Source: Ureibacillus massiliensis 4400831 = CIP 108448 = CCUG 49529 (GTDB lineage Bacteria; Bacillota; Bacilli; Bacillales_A; Planococcaceae). Taken from it: a stretch of 45,652 nucleotides of DNA. Positions 1 to 9,290 of the stretch are shown piece after piece. Under the pieces are notes generated by a model. It did no database searches, was not told the origin of the DNA, and saw only the letters and a program-made list of their open reading frames with translations. The DNA lies in assembly GCF_000772965.1 (NCBI RefSeq), contig NZ_JPVQ01000027.1, positions 1-45,652 on the forward strand, read 5' to 3'. The translations under genes were made by a program, and so were the position numbers. Each line of letters opens with the position of its first letter. The stretch's first letter is position 1.

Positions 1-47
1 CGTCGTGCGTACCGAAAGGTGCGCTGTTTTTTATATTTCGGGCTTAC
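1..47 (+). mobile_element. Right-end fragment of an IS66-family element (rest lies left of the window)
   Basis: The first 47 bases match the right terminus of the complete IS66 element at 33677-36058. Both contain CGTCGTGCGTACC, a small palindromic GCGTACC/GGTRCGC block, and end in TATTTCGGGCTTAC. The last nine bases are the terminal inverted repeat CGGGCTTAC. The middle differs from the intact copy in several bases and in length, so this is a related but diverged copy. Only its right end is visible. The target duplication, which would begin with AATTTAAA at 48, cannot be tested here. Confidence 0.7.
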
Positions 48-49
48 AA

Positions 50-93
50 TTTAAAAACGCAAGAACGTTGTTTCTTCAACATTCTTGCGTTTT
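50..93 (-). terminator. Rho-independent terminator of the left TolC-like gene
   Basis: AAAACGCAAGAA (54-65) pairs with TTCTTGCGTTTT (82-93). After one mismatch the stem continues as GTTG/CAAC around the loop TTTCTT. On the minus strand the stem is followed by a T-rich tract. It lies 60 bp past the stop of the gene ending at 153, between that gene and the IS66 end. Confidence 0.85.
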
Positions 94-152
94 CTATAGT
101 TACAGTGTCCCTTGGGAAACTCATAAGCATAATACTATTTTAGGTACATAAA

Positions 153-1658
153 TTAATTGGCTGGAATAACCCCAGCTTCAACTAACTCGATTTGTTTAGT
201 AACTAAGTAATATTGATATTTTGCATTTTGATAATTAAATTCTGCTTGTGTAACAGGCGTATTTGCTGCGTCAAATTCTTGTTTTGATAATAAGCCTAAG
301 TCAAAGTACACTTGTAAATCTTGATGATCAACCTTCGCCTCAGCTAATTCTTTTTCCGCTGTTTTAAGAGCAGAGTATTGTTGTTGGACTTGTTGATATA
401 GATTTTTAATTACTTTTTCTAAATCAACTTCTAGTTTTTCTTTACTTAATTTAGCAATATCCAACTCGATTTCAGCTAGTTCTTCATCTTCTTTTACTCG
501 GTTAGGTAAATCATCTACTTCATCCAGCTTATCTTCAGCACGTAATACTGCATTTTTCGCAGCTACCATATTAAAGCTGTTTTTAATAAGCTCTTCTGTA
601 GATTTTGTTTGTTCAACTAATGAAATATCACCTAATTCAGGAACCTCAATTGAATAATCGTCATCATATGTAATTCCAATCGTTAAGGCAAATGTTGCTT
701 TGTCATTTTTTAACTGCTTTTCTAAATCGGTAATCTGAGTCTCTAAATCTGAGATACTACGTGTTTCCTTTTCATAGTCTCTAGCAGAAATTAACCCAAG
801 CTCATAACGAGTTTTCATTGCGTCGATTTGAGTTTGTTGTGTGTTCAGCATATTTTTCAAGTGATTAATCTGATCTTGTAACATCACTAAACCTAAATAA
901 GATGACGTTATAGACACTTCCATGCTTTCACGGGCTACAACACGATTATTGAAAATTGTTTCGTATTGAGAATCTAGGTCGTCTAGGGTGTTTTCTAGGC
1001 TGGTTACAGTGCTACGTAAAGTAGCGATGTTTGTTTCCACTAAAGCCAATTGTTCTTTAAGCAGTTGATCATTTTTGTATTCAGTATTTTCTTTTATATA
1101 GGTTTGTAAAGCATCTAGAAAACCTTGTAGATTATCAATTTGACTGTTCAAACCACTAGATTCATCCTGTGGTGTTGCTTCTTCTGCAGCAGCTTCGATA
1201 TCTTCAACTGGAACCCCAGCATCTTGTAACGATTCTAGTAAGTTGCTTATTTGAGTATTTAAATCTTTAGTTGCAGTTTCTAATGTAACGGAGTCTGGTG
1301 TAGTCTCAAGTTTTTTCTTTAATTCATCTCTTTGTTTAATGGCACTTTCGAGAGAACTCTCTGCAACATCATATTGATCATCCAATTTATCTTCGGTTAC
1401 ATTCAATTGTTCAAGGGCAAACTCTAATTCTTTTAATGAATAGCTACTATTTAAGCCATAACGTACAGCATCTTCTAAAGTTAACGATTCCACCTGTACT
1501 TTCTCAAAGAATCGTTCATTTTCTTCATCTTTATCTTTTTTATTAGTTGCAGCGAATGTTTCAACAGGTGATTTACTAGCTTCTGCTGCTAACACTGCTG
1601 GGGAAATGCTACCTGTAACTAATAATGCAGCAAGTCCCATCGTGATTCCTTTTTTCAT
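153..1658 (-). CDS. TolC-like exported coiled-coil protein, copy 1
   Basis: A secreted protein of about 501 residues. It has a clear signal peptide (MKKGITMGLAALLV..., cleavage near VLAAEA), then a TolC/outer-membrane-efflux type fold: a SLTLEDAVRYGLNSSYSL motif like the start of each TolC repeat, long heptad-rich coiled-coil stretches, and a second related helical half. It is paralogous along its whole length to the product of 31454-32944; both share DAVRYGLNS/EAVRYGLNS, the LGLIS-RDYEKETR block and the QLKNDK-TFALTIGITYD block. The frame opens at 1691, but ATG 1658 is preferred because it begins the signal peptide and lines up with the paralogue's start. TolC is an outer-membrane channel in Gram-negatives. 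This host should have no outer membrane, so the role is unknown; a periplasm- or S-layer-associated export or scaffold role is a guess. It is the last gene of the polysaccharide locus. Confidence 0.75.
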   Translation of the reverse strand: MKKGITMGLAALLVTGSISPAVLAAEASKSPVETFAATNKKDKDEENERFFEKVQVESLTLEDAVRYGLNSSYSLKELEFALEQLNVTEDKLDDQYDVAESSLESAIKQRDELKKKLETTPDSVTLETATKDLNTQISNLLESLQDAGVPVEDIEAAAEEATPQDESSGLNSQIDNLQGFLDALQTYIKENTEYKNDQLLKEQLALVETNIATLRSTVTSLENTLDDLDSQYETIFNNRVVARESMEVSITSSYLGLVMLQDQINHLKNMLNTQQTQIDAMKTRYELGLISARDYEKETRSISDLETQITDLEKQLKNDKATFALTIGITYDDDYSIEVPELGDISLVEQTKSTEELIKNSFNMVAAKNAVLRAEDKLDEVDDLPNRVKEDEELAEIELDIAKLSKEKLEVDLEKVIKNLYQQVQQQYSALKTAEKELAEAKVDHQDLQVYFDLGLLSKQEFDAANTPVTQAEFNYQNAKYQYYLVTKQIELVEAGVIPAN

Positions 1659-1749
1659 GACCATACCACTCTTTTCTATATTATCTAGCAATCCAAAATC
1701 CCGTCTACAATTTACCTACAATGGAAGAACAATCGTCATTTCGTCCTCA

Positions 1750-1778
1750 ATTATATCCTGTAAATCCAATTCGTACAA
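1750..1778 (-). promoter_or_regulatory. Sigma-A type promoter of TolC-like copy 1
   Basis: On the minus strand, TTGTAC (1773-1778), a 17-bp spacer and TATAAT (1750-1755) sit about 90 bp upstream of the ATG at 1658. The -10 is perfect and the spacing is ideal. The gene therefore probably has its own promoter, separate from manC upstream, whose transcript ends at the hairpin at 1858-1889. Confidence 0.65.
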
Positions 1779-1857
1779 GGAATCGCTAATACTATTTTAG
1801 ATTAATAGAAGTTTGATTCGGAGAAAGTTCGTAATTTTCAAGCTGATTAAATTAAAT

Positions 1858-1889
1858 ACTCGCTAAGGTATACTATTTACTTAGCGAGT
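1858..1889 (-). terminator. Terminator of manC, potentially bidirectional
   Basis: ACTCGCTAAG (1858-1867) pairs with CTTAGCGAGT (1880-1889) around a 12-base loop. Minus-strand exit runs into ATTTAATTT and plus-strand exit into AGTTTTTT. It lies 10 bp past the stop of the gene at 1899. Confidence 0.8.
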
Positions 1890-1898
1890 AGTTTTTTA

Positions 1899-3269
1899 TT
1901 ATACAATTAGAGTACTACAATTTTCTTCTACTTCTTCCCAAGTCATAAAAATACGTACAATGTCTTCCTCAATTAGATGCGAACCAGATTGAACTTCTAT
2001 AAATTCTAAATCAGTTGTTGCTTTAATTCCATGTTTCGCCTCAACAGGAATAATTAATACATCCCCTGTTTTCACTTTACGGATTTCATCATTTAACACG
2101 AATTCACCTTCACCTTTAATAATTGTCCAAACTTCGCTACGAGCGAAATGTTTTTGGTAGCTCAGGTTTTTCCCAGCCTTAACTCCGATTCTTTTTGTAA
2201 GTATCTCGTTACCTTCATCAAACTTAGTATGATCAAGTACTTTATACCAACCCCATCGACGTTCCTCATACATAGGACGGTTGTCAAAACCTTTTAGTAT
2301 TTCTTTTATCCGTGGACTTTGTGCCTTATCGGCTACTAAAATCCCATCTGGACTAGTAGCAACAACTGCGTTATTAATACCAATTACTGTTACAGGAATA
2401 TCTAATTCATTAATCAAATGAGTATTTGGAGAATCATCGGTTAAAATTCCCTTTCCAATTAAGTTGGAACCCATTTCTTCAGTTAATGTATTCCAAGTAC
2501 CTAAATCTTTCCATGTCCCCTCATATGGTAGAACGACGATTTTTTTAGTTTTCTCAACGACTTCATAATCAAAACTAATCTTTTCAAGTGTATTATATTG
2601 ATTTAATAATTCGTCATAATCAGTTGGTAATCCCTTACTTTGAAGTAAAGAAATTAGATAGCCTAGTCTAAACGAAAAAACCCCACAATTCCAAAATGCA
2701 TTATTTTCAATTAATTTTTTTGCTTCCTCTTCAGTTGGCTTTTCTTTAAAATGACTTACGTTATAATATTTATTTGTTTTATTTTCTGTGGGAACAATAT
2801 AACCGTATTTTTCAGAAGGATATGTTGGTGTAACACCCATTAAAGCCAAATCCGCTTCAGAATTATGTAAAACTTGTTCTAAATCTAATATTCTATTAAA
2901 GAATTGATCTTCTACATAAGGATCTACAGGCAATACCCCCACTACTTCATTTAAGGATGTACCTTTAATTGAATATAGGAATGTTGCTGCTAGTGCTATT
3001 GCAGGGAATGTATCACGTCTTTCAGGTTCAATAATAAGTGGGATATGATTACCTAGTTGACTTTGTATCATATCAACTTGGGATTTACTTGTTGCTATAA
3101 CAGCAGACTTTTGTATACCTAAATTCCCCAGTTGTCTCCAAACTCTTTGTACCATTGATTCTAGACTATTACCATTATCTAACACTTTTAAAAATTGTTT
3201 TGATCTAGAATCATTAGAAAGCGGCCATAATCGCTTTCCAGAGCCCCCCGATAATAGTATTAATTCCAT
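1899..3269 (-). CDS. manC: Mannose-1-phosphate guanylyltransferase (type II, with C-terminal cupin domain)
   Basis: Makes GDP-mannose from GTP and mannose-1-phosphate in the cytoplasm; many family members also carry phosphomannose isomerase activity. At 456 residues it has the usual length of the two-domain ManC/AlgA/XanB enzymes. The N-terminal nucleotidyltransferase signature GGSGKRLWPLSN and KQFL are present, and EKPTEEEA fits the sugar-binding loop. The C-terminal cupin has the SYQKHFARSEVWTIIKGEGE block and GDVLIIP. RBS AAAGGAG precedes ATG 3269. GDP-mannose feeds Gmd (28171-29139) and Rmd (27205-28155), making GDP-D-rhamnose, so this gene supplies the start of that branch although it lies 24 kb away. 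No phosphomannomutase gene is in the window; it must be encoded elsewhere. Confidence 0.9.
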   Translation of the reverse strand: MELILLSGGSGKRLWPLSNDSRSKQFLKVLDNGNSLESMVQRVWRQLGNLGIQKSAVIATSKSQVDMIQSQLGNHIPLIIEPERRDTFPAIALAATFLYSIKGTSLNEVVGVLPVDPYVEDQFFNRILDLEQVLHNSEADLALMGVTPTYPSEKYGYIVPTENKTNKYYNVSHFKEKPTEEEAKKLIENNAFWNCGVFSFRLGYLISLLQSKGLPTDYDELLNQYNTLEKISFDYEVVEKTKKIVVLPYEGTWKDLGTWNTLTEEMGSNLIGKGILTDDSPNTHLINELDIPVTVIGINNAVVATSPDGILVADKAQSPRIKEILKGFDNRPMYEERRWGWYKVLDHTKFDEGNEILTKRIGVKAGKNLSYQKHFARSEVWTIIKGEGEFVLNDEIRKVKTGDVLIIPVEAKHGIKATTDLEFIEVQSGSHLIEEDIVRIFMTWEEVEENCSTLIV

Positions 3270-3374
3270 ATGTAAATCTCCTTTAATCTTTAAGATAATG
3301 TATGTAACATAAACATATTCTATACTTTTAATAATCTAGAAAATGCAATCTCTAGATATATATATTATTACATA

Positions 3375-3414
3375 ATTAAAATAAAAATGCCAACTCAATA
3401 GTATAAGAGTTGGC
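3375..3414 (-). terminator. Terminator of galE
   Basis: GCCAACTC (3389-3396) pairs with GAGTTGGC (3407-3414). On the minus strand the stem is followed by ATTTTTATTTT. It begins 13 bp past the galE stop. Confidence 0.85.
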
Positions 3415-3426
3415 CGTACTACAAGT

Positions 3427-4410
3427 TTATTTCCTCTTTACTAATATAGACTTGTGCCAATTCCAAGCACTTTTTATTATGTCCTCTATGTCTATAGTTG
3501 CTTTCCAACCTAACTCTTTTAAAATTTTTTTTGAATTTGCAACTAACACATCAGGATCTCCAATACGACGTTTATCCAATTTAACTATTGGTTTAATACC
3601 AGTTATTATTTCACAAGTATCAATAATTTCCTTAACTGAGTATCCGTTACCATTCCCAAGATTAAATATAGCATTCGTAACTTCCTCATTAAGTACAGCA
3701 TTAAGTGCTAAAACGTGGGCTCTAGCTAAATCAGTAACGTGAATATAGTCTCTTATACAAGTTCCATCCTTGGTATTATAATCATTCCCATAAATCGAAA
3801 TACTTGATTTTTTTCCAAGTAAATGTTCCAATACTAAAGGAATTAAATGGGTTTCAGGATTATGATATTCTCCTATTTCTCCAGTTTTATAAGCACCTGC
3901 GGCATTAAAATACCTTAGTGTTACATATTTTAATCCGTAACTATAATGAAAATCTTCAACAATTTGTTCAACCATCAATTTTGATTTACCATAAGGGTTA
4001 ATTGGATTCGTCAAAGTATTTTCATCAATAATATCAACGCTTGGAATCCCATAGACTGCAGCACTTGAAGAAAATATAAATTTATCTATTTTATTCTCTT
4101 TCATTACTTTTAATAACGTTAATGTAGAGGAAACATTATTCTCATAATATTTAATTGGGTTAATTACTGATTCTCCTACTAAACTAGATGCTGCAAAATG
4201 CAAAACTGCTTCTATATTATATATTTCAAAAACCTTTTGAAGTAATTTAGAATCGGCCATATCTCCTTCAATAAAAATTGCACGTTCATCAACTGCCCAA
4301 CGATGACCAGTACTAAGATTATCTAAAACAACTACTTCTCTATTGTCCTCAACTAATTCTTTAACAACATGACTGCCGATATAACCTGCACCACCAACAA
4401 CTAGTAACAA
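3427..4410 (-). CDS. galE: UDP-glucose/UDP-GlcNAc 4-epimerase
   Basis: Extended short-chain dehydrogenase/reductase that interconverts UDP-glucose and UDP-galactose (some members also the N-acetyl forms) using bound NAD. The Rossmann motif GGAGYIGSH sits at the N-terminus, with the SSSAAVYG and YGKSK catalytic blocks and RYFNAAGA, as in GalE. An ATG at 4419 is possible, but the GGAG ribosome binding site (4420-4423) touches it. TTG 4410 (MLLVVGGAGYIGS) has 8-9 bp spacing and fits the family N-terminus, so I chose it. It lies next to the priming sugar-1-phosphate transferase, which suggests that galactose or GalNAc is in the glycan core, as in characterised S-layer glycans. Confidence 0.88.
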   Translation of the reverse strand: MLLVVGGAGYIGSHVVKELVEDNREVVVLDNLSTGHRWAVDERAIFIEGDMADSKLLQKVFEIYNIEAVLHFAASSLVGESVINPIKYYENNVSSTLTLLKVMKENKIDKFIFSSSAAVYGIPSVDIIDENTLTNPINPYGKSKLMVEQIVEDFHYSYGLKYVTLRYFNAAGAYKTGEIGEYHNPETHLIPLVLEHLLGKKSSISIYGNDYNTKDGTCIRDYIHVTDLARAHVLALNAVLNEEVTNAIFNLGNGNGYSVKEIIDTCEIITGIKPIVKLDKRRIGDPDVLVANSKKILKELGWKATIDIEDIIKSAWNWHKSILVKRK

Positions 4411-4483
4411 AATCCCCATCTCCTATAAATGATTCAATCAAGAATTAATATCAATCAATAGCTATGTAAACTTTTATATAGAA

Positions 4484-4511
4484 AAAGTAAACCCATACTG
4501 AATGTATGGGT
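4484..4511 (-). terminator. Terminator of the priming transferase gene
   Basis: ACCCATAC (4491-4498) pairs with GTATGGGT (4504-4511), loop TGAAT. Minus-strand exit is TTTACTTTTTC. It lies 28 bp past the stop at 4539. Confidence 0.8.
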
Positions 4512-4538
4512 AAGATAAAGTACTGAATCAATTAAATT

Positions 4539-5945
4539 TTAGTAGGCGTTTTTATTTATTAAACCTCTTACTATCGTTTTCAAAATTATCTTCACATCTA
4601 ATAATAATGTCCAATTTTCGATATAATATATATCATGTTCAATACGATCTTTAATTGACGTATCTCCACGTAAACCACATACCTGTGCCCAACCTGTAAT
4701 TCCAGGACGTACTTGGTGTTTAATCATATACTTTGGAATTTCCTCTTTGAATTGATCAACAAAAAATGGACGTTCTGGACGAGGACCAACAATACTCATA
4801 TCCCCTTTAAGCACATTAAAAAGTTGTGGTAATTCGTCTAAACTAGTTTTTCTAATAAATGTGCCAAACTTTGTTCTTCTAGGGTCATTTTCAACTGTCC
4901 ATTTTGTATCTGAAGCATTATCGAACATTATTTTCATTGAACGAAATTTGTACATTATAAAAGTTCTACGATTTAATCCCACTCTTTCTTGTTTGAATAG
5001 TATTGGACCAGGTGAACTTAATTTCACACCGATTGCAATTCCAATTAATAATGGCATTGTCAGAATAATTCCTATAATAGCAATCATTATATCTGACAAT
5101 CTTTTTAAAAAGTTATTAATTCTATCATCAAGTGGTACATCACGAACATTTATAACAGGTAAATCACCGAAGTTTTCAAAGTGAGAATTCGCAGGTAGTA
5201 TATCATAGAAGTCTGGTATAATTGACACACGTACACCTACTTTTTCACAAGTCATTATTATTTTTTGATATTTATCATAAGCTGAGATAGGAAGCGCAAT
5301 AACTACTTCATCAATTATTTCATTTTCCAATATCAATTTTAAATCATTAATTTTACCTAGAATAGGCCTATTAACTGAATTAATTTTACCTAAACTTTCT
5401 TTATTGTCATCCAGAAAACCAAGTATCTCAAAACCATATTCCGGGTGATAGGATAATGTATGTATAAATTTTTGAGCTAAAGACCCAGCGCCTATCACTA
5501 AAATAAATTGTTTATTATATCCTTTTGTTCTTAAGATACTAAGAGTAATCTTAACAATATAGCGATATCCAATAATGAATGTTAAGTTTGATAAAATATA
5601 AATTACTAGAAATACCCTTGATGTGTCGATATTTCTTACAATAAAAAGTAAACTTAGTAGTACAAACATACTGAATAAGTTTGCTTGTATAATTTTAGAA
5701 ATTTCATTAGAAAATTTCTTTCTTCTCTTCGACTTATATAAGGATATAAAATTCGCAATAATTATGTAAGTAATGGAATAAACGACATTCCAAAAAAAGT
5801 AATCTGCTAAAGATAGATCATTTGCGACAATTCCATCAAGAAAATAAAATCGACAAAACCATGCTATAAAAAATGAAAGTTGAATAATTAAGAAATCTGT
5901 TCCAACATATAATGTTGTGATAAATCTTTCATTTCCTCTAATCAT
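4539..5945 (-). CDS. Undecaprenyl-phosphate sugar-1-phosphate transferase (WcaJ/WsaP type), glycan priming enzyme
   Basis: Membrane enzyme that starts glycan assembly by moving a hexose-1-phosphate from a UDP-sugar to undecaprenyl phosphate. The N-terminal half has several transmembrane helices (about residues 10-130) and a CoA_binding_3-type Rossmann region (LVIGAGSLAQKF). The C-terminal bacterial sugar transferase domain shows KRLSDI, SPGPILFKQERVG, YKFRSM, TSLDELPQLFNVLKGDMS, VGPRPE and RPGITGWAQV. The ending VCGLRGDTSIKDRIEHDIYYIENW is typical of the WcaJ glucose branch, though WsaP-type galactose enzymes of S-layer loci look similar. The sugar cannot be assigned from sequence. RBS CGGAGGAAAG precedes ATG 5945. 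The neighbour galE makes Gal-1-P a reasonable guess. Confidence 0.88.
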   Translation of the reverse strand: MIRGNERFITTLYVGTDFLIIQLSFFIAWFCRFYFLDGIVANDLSLADYFFWNVVYSITYIIIANFISLYKSKRRKKFSNEISKIIQANLFSMFVLLSLLFIVRNIDTSRVFLVIYILSNLTFIIGYRYIVKITLSILRTKGYNKQFILVIGAGSLAQKFIHTLSYHPEYGFEILGFLDDNKESLGKINSVNRPILGKINDLKLILENEIIDEVVIALPISAYDKYQKIIMTCEKVGVRVSIIPDFYDILPANSHFENFGDLPVINVRDVPLDDRINNFLKRLSDIMIAIIGIILTMPLLIGIAIGVKLSSPGPILFKQERVGLNRRTFIMYKFRSMKIMFDNASDTKWTVENDPRRTKFGTFIRKTSLDELPQLFNVLKGDMSIVGPRPERPFFVDQFKEEIPKYMIKHQVRPGITGWAQVCGLRGDTSIKDRIEHDIYYIENWTLLLDVKIILKTIVRGLINKNAY

Positions 5946-6071
5946 TAACTTTCCTCCGATATATCATACTTTATTTTATGTCTACTAAATAAAATTAAAT
6001 AACTAGTTTCAAAACTAAATTTCTAACAATATTATTATATATCGAAAATAAGAAAATATAAAAGGGTTCTA

Positions 6072-7160
6072 TTAATTTTCTTGAATTATTGTTTCAACTA
6101 ACTCTAGTATACTATCTCTAAATCTTTTACTACTAAATTGTTCAGCATGAATTCGGATTTTAATTGGATCAAATGATGTTTTTTCAAATTCGTTTATTGC
6201 TTCCACTAGTGATTCAACTGATTGATCATTGAACAAAACACCCGTTTTTTTAGGAATTACTGTATCTAATGCTCCCCCTTTACCATATGCTATCACAGGC
6301 TTCCCACAGGCTTGCGCTTCAACTGGAGCAATTCCAAAATCCTCATATCCCGGGAAAAGAAAGGCGTTGCATTTTTGCATATATTCTTTCACAATCTCAT
6401 CTGATTGGTAACCTAGAAATTCTACTGATGGTCCTGCCATTTGTTTCAAGTTATTAAGTTCTGAACCTGAACCAATAACAATTAACCTTTTATTAAGTTG
6501 GCTACAAGCTTGTACTGCTAAGTCAATCTTTTTGTATGGCACTAAGCGACTAACAACTAAGTAAAAATCTTCACTCTCAGTAGACATTTTAAAACGTTCA
6601 ACATCAACAGGAGGATGAATAATTTCTGCGTCTCGTTGATATATTTTTTTGATTCTTTCTTTGACAATCGTTGAATTTGAAATGTAGTAATCAACTCTAT
6701 TCGCTGAGAGTTGATCGTACATTCTTAAATAATGCATCAGAAAAGGGATTATTTTTCGTTGAAACCACCCACTATAATTTAGATATTCATGGTAAAAATC
6801 CCATGAATATCGAGGTGGTGTGTGACAGTAGCAGATATGTGCACTCGAAGAATCACGAATAACCCCTTTCACCCCGATTGAAGCCGTACTACTTATAATT
6901 AAATCATATTCTCGTAAATCAAAAGCTTCAAATGCTATCGGGAACAGTGGTAGGTAACGGTTATATTTTGTTTTGCTAAATGGAAGCTTTTGAATAAAGG
7001 TCGTTCGTATATCCATTTCTCTAAATTCAGGATCCAACTTATCATAGTTAACAACAGATGTATAAATTGGTGCATCAGGAAATAGCTTGTGTAATTCAGC
7101 CACTACCTTATCCGCACCACCCATTCCTATTAACCAATCATGTACGATTGCGACTTTCAT
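6072..7160 (-). CDS. GT4 glycosyltransferase (WbaZ-like)
   Basis: GT-B fold retaining glycosyltransferase of 362 residues. The N-terminus MKVAIVHDWLIGMGGADKV is the acceptor-side signature of the WbaZ-like mannosyl/rhamnosyl transferase group. The donor-side E-x7-E motif is EDFGIAPVE, near residue 275. The start overlaps the end of the upstream gene by 23 bp, with RBS AAAGGTGG inside that gene, so the two are probably translationally coupled. With GDP-mannose and GDP-rhamnose made by this locus, a D-Man or D-Rha donor is likely but not shown. Confidence 0.85.
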   Translation of the reverse strand: MKVAIVHDWLIGMGGADKVVAELHKLFPDAPIYTSVVNYDKLDPEFREMDIRTTFIQKLPFSKTKYNRYLPLFPIAFEAFDLREYDLIISSTASIGVKGVIRDSSSAHICYCHTPPRYSWDFYHEYLNYSGWFQRKIIPFLMHYLRMYDQLSANRVDYYISNSTIVKERIKKIYQRDAEIIHPPVDVERFKMSTESEDFYLVVSRLVPYKKIDLAVQACSQLNKRLIVIGSGSELNNLKQMAGPSVEFLGYQSDEIVKEYMQKCNAFLFPGYEDFGIAPVEAQACGKPVIAYGKGGALDTVIPKKTGVLFNDQSVESLVEAINEFEKTSFDPIKIRIHAEQFSSKRFRDSILELVETIIQEN

Positions 7161-8202
7161 CTAATTCCACCTTTAGTTTTGTATACACTGCATAATGCTC
7201 CTTTTTAAACTTAGAAGCACTAAATGCCATTTGTCTATTAAAGCTTTTAGCTTTTAGTTCTACTAGTAATTCTTTATCCAAAAGTAATTGCTCCATAGCA
7301 TTCGTAAATTCTTTCTCTGATGGTTCTATTATCACCCCGGCATCACCAACTACTTCAAAAATAGGACCCCTATTTGAGGCGATAATTGGTAAACCTTTAC
7401 TCATTGCTTCTACAAGAGGCAAACCAAATCCTTCACAGAGAGATGGATATAAAAGAGCTATAGCAAATTCATACAATCCATATAACTCTTCTTTTGATAT
7501 ATTCCTTTTAATATGAATAAAATCCAAATGATAATCTTCAAAGTCCCCAACTAGTACCAAGTCAATTTTGTAACCTTTACTACGCAGTTTAATAATACTT
7601 TCAACTATTATATTGGCATTTTTGTATCTTTTTTTGTTTCCAACATAAATAAAATAAGGGTTGAATATGGTTGGTGAAATCGAATTCTCAATATATTTCA
7701 CATCATCAAAATTATATGAATAGATTTCCCTTACTTTGTTTTCATTTACTTTAAAAAAACGTATTATTTCCTCTTTAGAGTAACCAGAAACTGTTAATAT
7801 ATATTTTGATTTCTGAACAAGCAGTTGAATGTAAATTTTATAATACAGAAACTTTAGTATTCCAAAGTCTTCTTTGAAAGTTGCAGGTATAATATCATGG
7901 ATCGTTAAAACTAGGTTTTTCACAAAGAATGGTGCCGTATAATAGGGCGAATGGAAAATATCATATTTCACTTTTTTTAGTTTAAGAGGTATTTCGATTT
8001 GTTCGTTTAAGGTAAATGGAGCAGCATTTATTTTCAACCATTCCACATTTCTGCTGATAACATGTTTCTTTTGCTCATCATTGTTATACAAAACAGTAAT
8101 ATTCGAACCTTCAAATCCACTCATACAATCGATTAGGGCAATTGTGTGTTTACCTATACCATGAAAAGGACTTGCCAATCGCCCATCAATTATTATTCTC
8201 AT
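7138..8202 (-). CDS. GT4 glycosyltransferase
   Basis: GT4-family cytoplasmic glycosyltransferase of 354 residues. The N-terminal MRIIIDGRL and GIGKHTIAL, VLTIHDIIP and the donor-site motif EGFGLPLVE followed by AMSKGLPII are all present. A TTG at 8211 would add three residues, but ATG 8202 has better spacing from the GATAGG ribosome binding site and begins the conserved beta strand. It follows the previous gene almost directly and overlaps the next by 23 bp. Donor and linkage are unknown. Confidence 0.83.
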   Translation of the reverse strand: MRIIIDGRLASPFHGIGKHTIALIDCMSGFEGSNITVLYNNDEQKKHVISRNVEWLKINAAPFTLNEQIEIPLKLKKVKYDIFHSPYYTAPFFVKNLVLTIHDIIPATFKEDFGILKFLYYKIYIQLLVQKSKYILTVSGYSKEEIIRFFKVNENKVREIYSYNFDDVKYIENSISPTIFNPYFIYVGNKKRYKNANIIVESIIKLRSKGYKIDLVLVGDFEDYHLDFIHIKRNISKEELYGLYEFAIALLYPSLCEGFGLPLVEAMSKGLPIIASNRGPIFEVVGDAGVIIEPSEKEFTNAMEQLLLDKELLVELKAKSFNRQMAFSASKFKKEHYAVYTKLKVELDESRNRT

Positions 8203-8212
8203 TCTATTCAAC

Positions 8213-9286
8213 CTATCTTTTTGAATATTTTAATAATACTTTCATTAATTCATTAGCGCTATTGTCCCAATTATATCTACTTTTGATTTCATTATACTTT
8301 ACTTGATTGATTTCATATGTTTCTTTTTCAGACAGTTCTTCCATTGCACGAACATAAGATGTTGGGTCCATGGTTTCTACCATGAAACAAGAGTCACTAT
8401 ATATTTCTTCAAGGGAAGAATTACTAGCAACAATTGCAGGCAAACCAGCATAAATGGCTTCTAAAACAGGTAGCCCAAATCCTTCGTACATGGACGGGAA
8501 GATGAAGCACACTGCTTCTTGATATAATTTATATAATTCCTCATCTTCCACAAAACCAGTAAATTGTATATCTTTTTCTATATTCGGTGGCACAACGAGT
8601 GTATCATTTCTCCAATTCTTTTGACCAACAACTACCAGCTTATGTGGATATCCTTTTTCCTTAAAAAGGGAAAATGCATTCAACAAAGACTGAATATTTT
8701 TCCTTGGCTCTGCACCGCCAATAGTAAGAAAGAATGGTTTCATATGTATTCGAATGTTTTGCTCCTTAGAACCTGAACTTGCGTTTGGGCCTAGTGGAAT
8801 TACATGAATATTTTCAATGTGTTTAATCGCTAATACATCGTTTCTGGAGAATTCAGAAATTGTTACAACGGCTCTTGCCTTTAAAGCATTTTTTAATAAA
8901 ACATGGTGATAGATAAATCTTAACTTATTTTTTAAATAATTCTCTGGAAAATGAAATGGAATTAAATCTAAGATAGTCGCAATTGTCCTATGACGATACA
9001 CGAATGGAACAGTAAAATTTTTAGTAGAATAAAAAAGATCAATCTTTTCATTAAAAATATGATACGGCAAAATGAATTGTTCCCATATTGGTTTTATTTT
9101 CATAGAGACATGAATGACTTTTACATTGGCGTGGGTTTCTTCATATTTTCCAATTGTATCCCGATCACCAAAAAGAATCCATCGATGCGCATTATCTACA
9201 ATTAGTTTTTCTAATAATTTTTGCTGCATTGTTACTGTTCCCGTTCTTTTCGTACCAATTAAACGGGCATCATATCCGATAATCAT
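8213..9286 (-). CDS. GT4 glycosyltransferase
   Basis: GT4 enzyme of 357 residues. Starts at MIIGYDARLIGTKRTGT with the RBS GAGGTAGTGAA. The open frame extends 72 codons further upstream (to 9502), but that stretch overlaps the previous gene and has no family similarity, so the shorter start is used. Features include a mid-protein VVTISEFSRNDV, GGAEPRKN at the start of the donor domain, and the E-x7-E motif EGFGLPVLE with AIYAGLPAIV. It begins only 4 bp after the previous stop, so it belongs to the same operon. It resembles its downstream neighbour (7138-8202) in architecture, perhaps an old tandem pair acting on successive linkages. Confidence 0.83.
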   Translation of the reverse strand: MIIGYDARLIGTKRTGTVTMQQKLLEKLIVDNAHRWILFGDRDTIGKYEETHANVKVIHVSMKIKPIWEQFILPYHIFNEKIDLFYSTKNFTVPFVYRHRTIATILDLIPFHFPENYLKNKLRFIYHHVLLKNALKARAVVTISEFSRNDVLAIKHIENIHVIPLGPNASSGSKEQNIRIHMKPFFLTIGGAEPRKNIQSLLNAFSLFKEKGYPHKLVVVGQKNWRNDTLVVPPNIEKDIQFTGFVEDEELYKLYQEAVCFIFPSMYEGFGLPVLEAIYAGLPAIVASNSSLEEIYSDSCFMVETMDPTSYVRAMEELSEKETYEINQVKYNEIKSRYNWDNSANELMKVLLKYSKR

Positions 9287-9290
9287 TTCA